The translations under genes and the position numbers were made by a program. A stretch of DNA of 64,000 nucleotides from Aphrophora alni (taxonomy: Eukaryota; Arthropoda; Insecta; Hemiptera; Aphrophoridae): positions 122,455,362-122,519,361 of the forward strand of contig OY740765.1 of NCBI GenBank assembly GCA_963513935.1, read 5' to 3'. A model generated the notes under the pieces. It had not been told where the DNA came from and did no database searches. It worked only from the letters and a program-made list of their open reading frames with translations. This document shows positions 51,301 to 60,300 of the stretch, piece after piece; the first letter of the stretch is position 1, and each line of letters begins with the position of its first letter.

Positions 51301-54300
51301 GAGTTTGAATATTCATACCTACTCAATTCAATATGAATCCCACAGTGATCTCCGTTCAATAAACCCCTGTGACACTGTTTGTTCCGAAGTTCTTTTTTTT
51401 TTTTGGTTCACTTATAATTTTATTCCAACCCATTAATTTTAATTACCCCCTCAAAACATCGTACATTTTAAAATTATTTAATTTATGAATTTGGTAATTA
51501 TGTCCTTCAGGATGCACCTTCCATTGGGTTGGTGAATATTTACTCTAGGTTGCTCCTCCTAATTTAACCTAAACTGTCCTCGTTTTAGTTAATATAACAT
51601 TTTTTAATTTTAATTTAGTCTATTTATCTCAGGTTATATATTATTTATTTAGAAATCTATTTAGATTCTATTCTTTATGTAAAAAAAAACAACTTTATTC
51701 AAATTCACATTAAGATTTATTACATCTGTACATCCATTTATGATTAATTACGTTACTGTCCTGTCTGTTACATAATTATATTATTTTTAATTTTACTGTC
51801 TTCCTGATCAGTATTTCTTTTCTTTTTATGGTTTACACCCAATCTAAACACTTTTTCCGACATTAACTTTTTCTTATGGTTCTGGCCTAGTCTAACAACT
51901 TTGCTAACACTAAATTTCATCTTGTATTCCTGCCGTAACCTATAAGTCCACTTTCTAAAAAACTCTCCATAATTTACCCCCTCTATACTCCTAATTTCTT
52001 TAACTATCTCCGTAGAATCAACTAATGTCTTTATATATAGTTCCCCATAACACCCTTGAAGCCTAATTGTACCTTTATCTAAACTTTCTTTTTCAACAAT
52101 ACACTTATTTTCATGATCCTGTATTCTAAATTCATTCCTAATCTTTTTAATGAAAGCTTCCTCATAACTCATTATCATATAATTACATTGTTTCTTTATC
52201 TTAACATCAAACTGTACTTTCACATTCTCAAAATTATTATTTACCAATTTCCTAACCTCAATTGCATTGTCTATGCTATTTACCTCAACATAGCCTAACT
52301 TATTCACATCTGTTTTCATTGCACTAACTTCTACTAAAACACTAGCATCATTTTCTTTCTTTAACCCTAGTGTAGGCTCAACGTCATAATTACTGTTTTG
52401 TTCCAAAATTTGAATTTCTTTCGATAAATTACAATTGATATTGTCTATTACTACAACTTGTTCATTATTAATTTCATTCTTAACGTCTAAGTCGTCTTTA
52501 TCAAATTTATTAATTACTGTGTCAAATTTCCTACCTAAATTTTCAAAGCCTATTCTTCTCTCAACCATAATTTGTTCACATTTACTATCAAGGTTTTCTA
52601 ATCTATCATTTATTTCTACCTTATTTGAGTTTATTTCTTCTTTTAATTGTCTAAAATTAGCCTCACATTTCTCAGATTGATTATTCATAGCTACCTTCAT
52701 TTCTTTAAAATTATTTTCAGATTTTTCAAATTTATTGTCAAATTTATCATTCATTTCCTTAAAATTATTTTCAGACTTTTCAAATTTATTGTCACTATCC
52801 AATTTATTTAATTTCATATCGTCTCTTATTTGTTTAAAGTTACTTTCAGATTTTACATTCATTTCTACATTATTTAATTTCATATCATCTTTAAGTTCTA
52901 CTCTTAATTGTTTAAAATTACTCGTTAGTAATCCTATCAGATCATTTAATGATATTGGTTTTTCATCTTTAGGCAACTTAACCTCTATTGTATTAACCTC
53001 CATTGTATTCTCAAGCTTACCGACCATGCTTGATTTGACTAACTTATCCTTATCCATTAATATCTAATTAATCCATTATTATAAAGTCTCAATTATGTTA
53101 TTATTATGTTTACCAAATATCCCTTAACTATTTAATCATTATTATTTTAAATTTAGAACTGTGCATAACCATGTACCACGCTACTTTTGTAACTGCTTTT
53201 CGGATTCGAGGACCAAACGGGCGCCATTTTATAACGTTTATAATGTGCTTTAAGAGCTTTTAATCAATATTTTAAGTACTTACCTAGTTGTAAGTCTGCG
53301 TTCTTACAACTCTACATTTAAATTTACCATTTTTAATTATCCTAAGGGCAGGATTGCAATCTCAAATCGTAATTACAGTTACTAGCATAGCATGGCACAG
53401 GTTGACACAAATTATTTAGCCAGTCATATTTAAAACAGAAATCTTCTCTTTTATTATGTTATTAAAAAACAAAGACATTGGTATCATCAAGTTAATAACT
53501 TAAAGTCTAAATTTCAATCATGAGTGAATACGAATTATTACAACATGTAAAACAGTCCAAATGAAAGTTTTTATATTTTAGTTCAATTTAACACCGATAT
53601 TTCTTAATGATTGTTTTTCTGTTCTTTGCACTTTACTCACGTGAAGCCAGTCCAATTCACTTTACATTCTATAAGCCCTCTCACCTCATCGCAACTATTT
53701 CACAATTACTACAAGTCCACCATTTTGTTGCTGATTTGAGTCTCTCCAGCCGTCAAGTCAACACGACTGTTCCCCAAGGTGGTTCCAAAAAGACTCTCTT
53801 AGCAACGCTTTCTTCTTGGTTGGAAAGACGCTCTCGCAAGGCATCATGGGATATTTTTGCTTGGCAAAGCTAATGCTCGCTGACTCATGTGAAGTTTCTC
53901 CAGGGTTCAACTTCCTTTATTCATGTCTATTAATTCTTTATCGGCGCGCACATTTCGAAATTTAAACTTTCAATGTTTTACATTGTTTTAGAACACTTTA
54001 CACTTTTTTTTTATTTATCTCTAATATTTATTCTGAATATTATTACTACATTAATATTACTTGTACTTTATTTAAACTTAATATTTATTATTTATTTTGG
54101 TTGGAAGATGTCCCATGCTTACACTGTTTAACAAAAAAGATTTAAACCATTCATGAGCTACGCCACGAATTCCTGTAGGTATTGTATAAATGATCTAGAA
54201 GGATATTAATGTCAACAGTATCAAACGCCTTCATAATATCAATAAACAACCCCGCAGTGAATTGACCGTCATTGATACTAGTGTGAACTCGTTACATGAG

Positions 54301-57300
54301 TGTAGTCTCTGTTCACACCTTTTTGAAATCAAAATTGATGTTTACTGAAGTAGTTATGTTTGTTCAAAAAATTGAGTAGTCTGGTTTTTATTACTTTCTC
54401 AAAAAATTTTTAAAAGCTAGATAAAATAGATATGGGTAATATATATTTATTATAAACAAAAATTTGTAATATTTATATTAATACTTATTAAAAATATTTA
54501 ATTAACATGTGAAGCTTTAGGGCTATTTAAAAGTGCAATGGCAAAGGTGACATTTTTTGTTTTGAGCACTTGTCTAAAAATTTGTGATCAGATTAGAACA
54601 ACTAATTTTTATGAGCTCTCCGGGTGGTGGTTATGAGTGAGCCGAGCCGAGCTCTGTACTTGTTTTTAACAAAGTTCATCTTTGGGAACGACACCTCATA
54701 TACATAAGTTGATACAAACATTAGGGATGAGACTATTCAAAATTGGTGATTATAGATTACAATTATTGACGATTAGTGCTTATTAAATCATTTCACATAG
54801 TTTGTTTTGTAGAATATGGACTACGTAGGAATGATAAATATAATAGTTTACTATACAACTGTTAGTGTCATATTAACTCAACTGTATTCAGTTAAACTAT
54901 TGCGATTAATTTCAGTAATTTAAACCCATTAGACATCATTAAATATCTTCAAACTTAGCATTCAACCATTACTTAGTTTTTGTAGAATGAGGAATAAACT
55001 AAAAATAATAAATCTATTAATTTATTATACAGTGTCAATTAAACATTACGATTATTGGTGACTACTGACATAGTCCTGGGGTTTGAAAACAAATATTAGA
55101 AATAGAAAATAAAATAGAAATAGATAATAAAATAAACTTTCTTGATTTGACTATGACCAAGGAATATGATAAACTAAAATATAAAATTTACCGAAAATCT
55201 ACCACTACTGATACCACCATTCATGCCACATCACACCATCCAATATCACAAAAAATGTCAGCATATAACTGTTTCATACACCGCCTTCTCACCATACCAT
55301 TGGATAAACACGATTTCAACGATGAATTGGAAACCATTAAATATATAGCCCAAGCGAACGGATACCATGAAGCAATGATTGATAAACTTTTGCATAATCA
55401 TATAAGAAATAAACAGAACCCTATCACACGGTCTAAGAATAAGAATAAAAAATTCGTATCCATGGAATATTCTAACACCGTTCCGCATATGGTGAAAAAT
55501 ACATTGGCGAAATATGATATTACCGTCACTTTTCGCACCAACAATAATATTCAAAAATTATTACGACCCAAACGTGTAATTCCAATCGAAAAGAAGTCGG
55601 GTGTTTACAAAATCAATTGTGATGATTGTGACAGTATTTATGTGGGACAGACGGGTAGGGCATTCAAAGACCGTTTTAATGAACATCTGCCACATACAAA
55701 CATGCATAAATTAAAATCTAACTTTGCTCAACATTTAATTAATAGTAATCATTCATACACTAATTTCAACAAAAATCTGGTTCCACTTCATATTTGCAAA
55801 AAAGGTAGACTTTTGAACGCCTTAGAAGAATTCGAAATTTATAAGGAGTTTAATAACAATCCGTCTAAATTATTAAACGATCAGCTGGATTTTAAAAGTA
55901 ATAGTTTATATGACACAGCCCTAGGCTATTTTAAACCGGTTTTCTAACTACAGTAATATATTTCGTTAGACAGTTTACGACAGTGTACCATGGACCACAC
56001 TACGACCTACACGATGAAATTGTCCAGCACAATTAAGTTTTTTAAAAGTGTTGTAACTGTGGTGTTTTTGTGTGTTTTTTAAACGTGTTATGTGTTTCAT
56101 TGTGTTTGTGTAAGTGTACTTGACAATGGGATTGCGGTCCCGAAACGCGTCGTAACATTCGAACGACCAAAAAAGTCACAAGACGGAACATTAAAAGGTA
56201 ATATTTAATATTATTATTAACATATTATCCTATATAATATTAAATATTAGAATTTCAGCCACTTGACACTTAACACTTGAATTTTTTTTAATGATTATTA
56301 TGGCTTTACTTGCGTTTTGAAACACATGTGGACTTATTAACATATTGAAATTATTTACACATTCTGCTCTGGACCGTTACTACGTCTAACTTGGGTGGTG
56401 ATAGTTTTTAAACTTGCGTCTCTCCCTCTTTTTCATTCACGCGGTTAAAATTTTCAATTTAGCATTGTACTTCCTTGAGATTCTATTGGTTATTTATTCG
56501 CGGGCTTTTCTTGATTGGACGTTGCTTTTTGCTATCTTGTGTTTTCAGTGGAAATACTTTGAGTTCATTCCAGAGGCCAATTCTCAGGGTTTTATGTGTA
56601 GCTTGCAAATATTATTTTCCCTTGGGAAACTTAAGTTGAACAACCGTTCTGCCTTTCCATGTGCAAGCTGTTACTTGAGACTGTTCTACAGATGTGTAAT
56701 TATTTTTATACTATCAGAGATAATTATTTTTTAATATATCTCTGACACTGTCAAATGTGCTGACTTCAAAGAAACACTACTACAATAATAGTCTTCCAGT
56801 TCAGATACCTTATTATCATTAGTGAACAGTTTAACCCTTTGAGTGCCACAAGAAAATTTTCATAACTGGAAAATTCGGTAACACATCTAAAATGCACAGA
56901 CTCACCCAAAAATGCCACAGGTATAAATGGTTTTTTGGAGAACTTTGTTATAAACGACACAGATTAAATTGTATACAAGATATCTTAACAAATTTAGTGT
57001 CAAAATGTTTAGTGTTACCTAGGCTACAATTATATTTGTAAATAAGTTGGATTCTATATGCAAAAAAAAAAATTATTTATTAAAAACCAAATTTAAGATA
57101 ATTTAGAGAAAAAAAAATTTTACATTTTTTTTTTTACCTCACAAACCAAAAATATTTTATCTGTGGGAAGTGTGCTATTTTCTATCTATATACTGTTTTC
57201 TATAAGTGACCAAATTTTTAAATTATTTGGTTGAAAACCAAACTCAAACAAAAAACTTTTATCTCAGAACTAACCTATCCCAACCTAACATAGGCCTATT

Positions 57301-60300
57301 TTGTTTACCTGATGTACTAGGTTGATCTAAGTTTAAATCAATATCACTATCACTAAACTGATTGTCACTATCACTTTCTGGTTGATATAAGGGGTCTAGA
57401 TCACTGTCATCCCCAAATAAATGTAACAAATCATCTTCAGAGGCTAAAGAGTCATCGTCTGAATAACCTGAAAGTAATCTGTCTACTTCGCTACCTCTTA
57501 GATTTTCTTCCGCCATTTCAAAGCAATATATTATCCAAAATACTACTTTAAACTTGTAATAACTAAAATAATAACCTTCAACAAACAATAATAAAATAAC
57601 ACGAACAACAAACTTCAAAAAAAAAACTGATGACTGTAGCGAGAAAATAATATCAACACACAATAATATCAGTACACTTCTAACCTGCAAGTGAAAATGA
57701 CAACAGCTGATTTTGTGCATCTGTAATTGTTGTCATCTGTTTAGTTAGCTAAAACAAATTTTTTTCCACCACTGAATATCACTGGATATACCACAAAGTA
57801 TTTTAAAACACCGAAATACTATATAGCAGATTACAAATAAATTAATTAAACTACGAAATACGCAGTGGCGATGGATCGTCACCGTGGCATTTTTCGCACG
57901 GAAAAATGGTGATCTTCAACAAGATCTATTGAAATTGAAATATTTTTGAAACAGCAATTACAATTTTAAGAAACATAATTTGTTTAAGAATATTAACATG
58001 AAATATAAATTTATTTTACATATGAAGTTTTTTATTCTCCAGTATAAATTATCTAAAATAATGCAATCTGTCCTATCTAACATAATACATGCAAATTCCA
58101 TTTGGATTTGTTCACCATACTTCATCCGAACTTGTTGGAACTAATATAATTTCAAAAGTAACCTAATACTGAGAGTGATGATTTAATCAAATTTTAATAT
58201 CTTCCGTATTAGTTTTTAATTTATTTGGGCTTTTTTATTATTGCTTCATTTTCTAAATTTTAGTCTAAACTATGTCAAAGAAACCAAAATGTTAGACATG
58301 ATCATATTCATAATGTTTCTGTGCTTTATAAAAATTAATTTTCATTTAGATTATCAGTCTTTTAGTTTCGTATTGCAATTAGAGAAGCCTTTATAAGAAC
58401 GAGAACCCACAATAATAGACATAGTTACATTTTTGAAGGGAAAAATATCTTATAGAAGCAATTTTGAAAACATTTAATTAAATGTTCATACCCAAGTCAT
58501 GATAGTGTTTTAATAGAATGGTAAAAGTTTTAGGTAGTGACAGCAAATGCCAAGAAAAACAGCTATCTAACTATAGAATAGAGGATTGAGCTGTTAGTCC
58601 TGCAAGTTTAATGTAAGCGATTGTAGTTCAGAACGGTAGTTTTTTATACACACGAGATGTCTATTTTTGTTTATTGTCTGTGTTCTCCCATGTTAATTTT
58701 ACAACAATTTTAAATGAAAATTTGAAGAAAATAAATTATTTTGGTTTATTTCCAGGTGCCAGTTGTATTATTTCATGGTAGTAAATATGATCGATCTCTT
58801 CTCTCTCGTAAACTAATGAAGAGAGTTCTAGTCATGGGACGTTGGTGTGCACCAGTTATAATCACTTCGTATCAAGTACCTCGGATGGAATTCAAAATTT
58901 TGTCTCAATTGAAATGGAAGTACATTATAGTTGATGAAGGGCATGTTTTAAAAAATATCAACTGTCAACTCGGCAGGTATGGCTGAACAGCTGTTAATAA
59001 CTTAATTAAACACATTTTTAACTCTATGAACAAGAGACCTCATTCCTTCGATGGTTTATTATATTCAATAAAATGTTCTTGTAAACCCAATGTGACTACT
59101 ATCTAGTCATCTATGAGATACAACAATATTTACAGATTGAAAAGTAATATTAAATAATATCACCAGAGCTACTGTAAATAAGGATACCCTTCACTAGATT
59201 TTTCACAGGGATAAATAATAAAAGTTAAATACTCGAAGGATGATGTGTTCCTTGTATTATAATTATGATTCATTAGAATTATAGTGGTAGTAAAGGATCC
59301 GATTATTGTTTATATTTTATTCTAATTTACATTGATTAAAGTACTTGTATACAAGTTACATCAAGTTTTAGAGGTAATCGGAAAAAAATAAAACACTGTA
59401 ACTGTTAAGTAAATAATAATGTATTTGATTTTTTTTATAACCCTAAGAAATTAGAAATTGTTTTAATTTATATAAATAGAAACATAAACAAAGTAACGTT
59501 TATGAAAGGCTTTTATTTTTCCGTCAGTTAAAACTTCTCATGAGTAAGTTTTAGAAAACTATTGAAATTTTATTTTAAATTAGAAGTTTTAATTGTTAGT
59601 GTTTGTTATACCTCACCATTATATATAATCACTTTGGTGTTAGTGCTATATTCCTAGTTGGAGCGTCTGCATCCATGGCTTGAAACCGTTTTTGAGTAGC
59701 TGACATTTTAAAACATAAAATAAATAACCTTTTACATACATCAATCGGTCCAGGTATAAAAATCTTTATTCCTAAATTTCCTAACAATTGGCACACTTGT
59801 ATTAGTTTACTAACATACAGAGAAAATGTCAAATGATCGAATTAGACAAAACGTTGCTTGTAATTTCTCTTTGCAGGTGTTTGAGATCAATGAAGTGTGT
59901 AAATCGACTACTCCTCACTGGAACTCCACTTCAAAACAATTTAACCGAGTTATGGTCATTGTTAAACTTTCTGCTACCTGACATATTTGATGATATGGCT
60001 GTCTTTGGAGCAATGTTCCATCTCGAAGACATTCAAAATAGTAGTTCTAACATAATTCATCAAGAAGAGAAGCATAATGTCCTCTCTACATTGCATCAGG
60101 TAGGGGAAGTTTTTATTTTTATAAAAGTTATCCTGTAAATTGTGTTGGGTAATTTGAATTGTTTATATCCATATTGAACTGTACAATTATAAAGTTACGA
60201 GAAAGAAGTCTAAGAGAGAGAGAGATCTGATTTATCGACTCCATAATCAACGTTGCTAAAGCAGGGATGAGTTCCCAACCCAAGATCACAAAGTTCTGTA

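Larger units (their letters stand above)
47380..54123 (-). mobile_element. Non-autonomous LTR retrotransposon, 893-bp LTRs, one ORF, no pol
   Basis: Two direct repeats of equal length (47380-48272 and 53231-54123; offset 5851) in which I see no difference, flanked by CTGTT (47375-47379 and 54124-54128). The strand is minus: the primer-binding-like motif lies inside the right-hand LTR and the purine tract beside the left-hand one. The interior is 4958 bp with one open frame (51768-53057), in the gag position. The remaining 3.5 kb to the purine tract is AT-rich with no protease, reverse transcriptase or integrase motif. The whole can be called LARD-like with an ORF. LTR ends could also be set as TG...CA (47376, 53227), which would remove the duplication but place the primer site next to the LTR. 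Confidence 0.9.
46700..54400 (-). pseudogene. Older non-LTR reverse transcriptase relic, split by the LTR element
   Basis: Two pieces on the minus strand. The upstream piece (54124-54400) reads [13 protein letters not shown] near 54230 (motif A) and [16 protein letters not shown] near 54130-54180. The downstream piece (46738-47379) reads a [13 protein letters not shown] motif C near 47210-47230, then [18 protein letters not shown] at 47067. This is the order of a Jockey/CR1-type reverse transcriptase. The 6.7-kb LTR element interrupts it between motifs A and B. Stops and shifts are present. Endonuclease part not identified. Confidence 0.8.
55087..56205 (+). mobile_element. Penelope-like element, 5'-truncated, with intact 3' half
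   Basis: Holds the end of the reverse transcriptase, the linker and an intact GIY-YIG domain, then a 3' untranslated part with a hammerhead-like motif and the terminus GTCACAAGACGGAACATTAA, shared with the minus-strand copy at 30943. The 5' part is absent, as is common for these elements. Located in HELLS intron 6, sense orientation. Confidence 0.88.

Noticed and set aside
52113..53067. Hydrophobic plus-strand frames opposite the 429-residue ORF
   Set aside because: They mirror the Lys/Glu/Asn-rich coiled coil in antisense, which yields Leu/Ile/Ser/Phe strings.
57517..57720. Upstream extension of the piggyBac-like frame, with possible membrane segments
   Set aside because: The hydrophobic part precedes a typical transposase start (MAEEN) and is AT-rich leader sequence of the element, not a signal peptide.
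58741..58986. A separate helicase gene in the 58-62 kb exons
   Set aside because: Phase and protein order continue exactly from exon 6 across the 22-kb intron.
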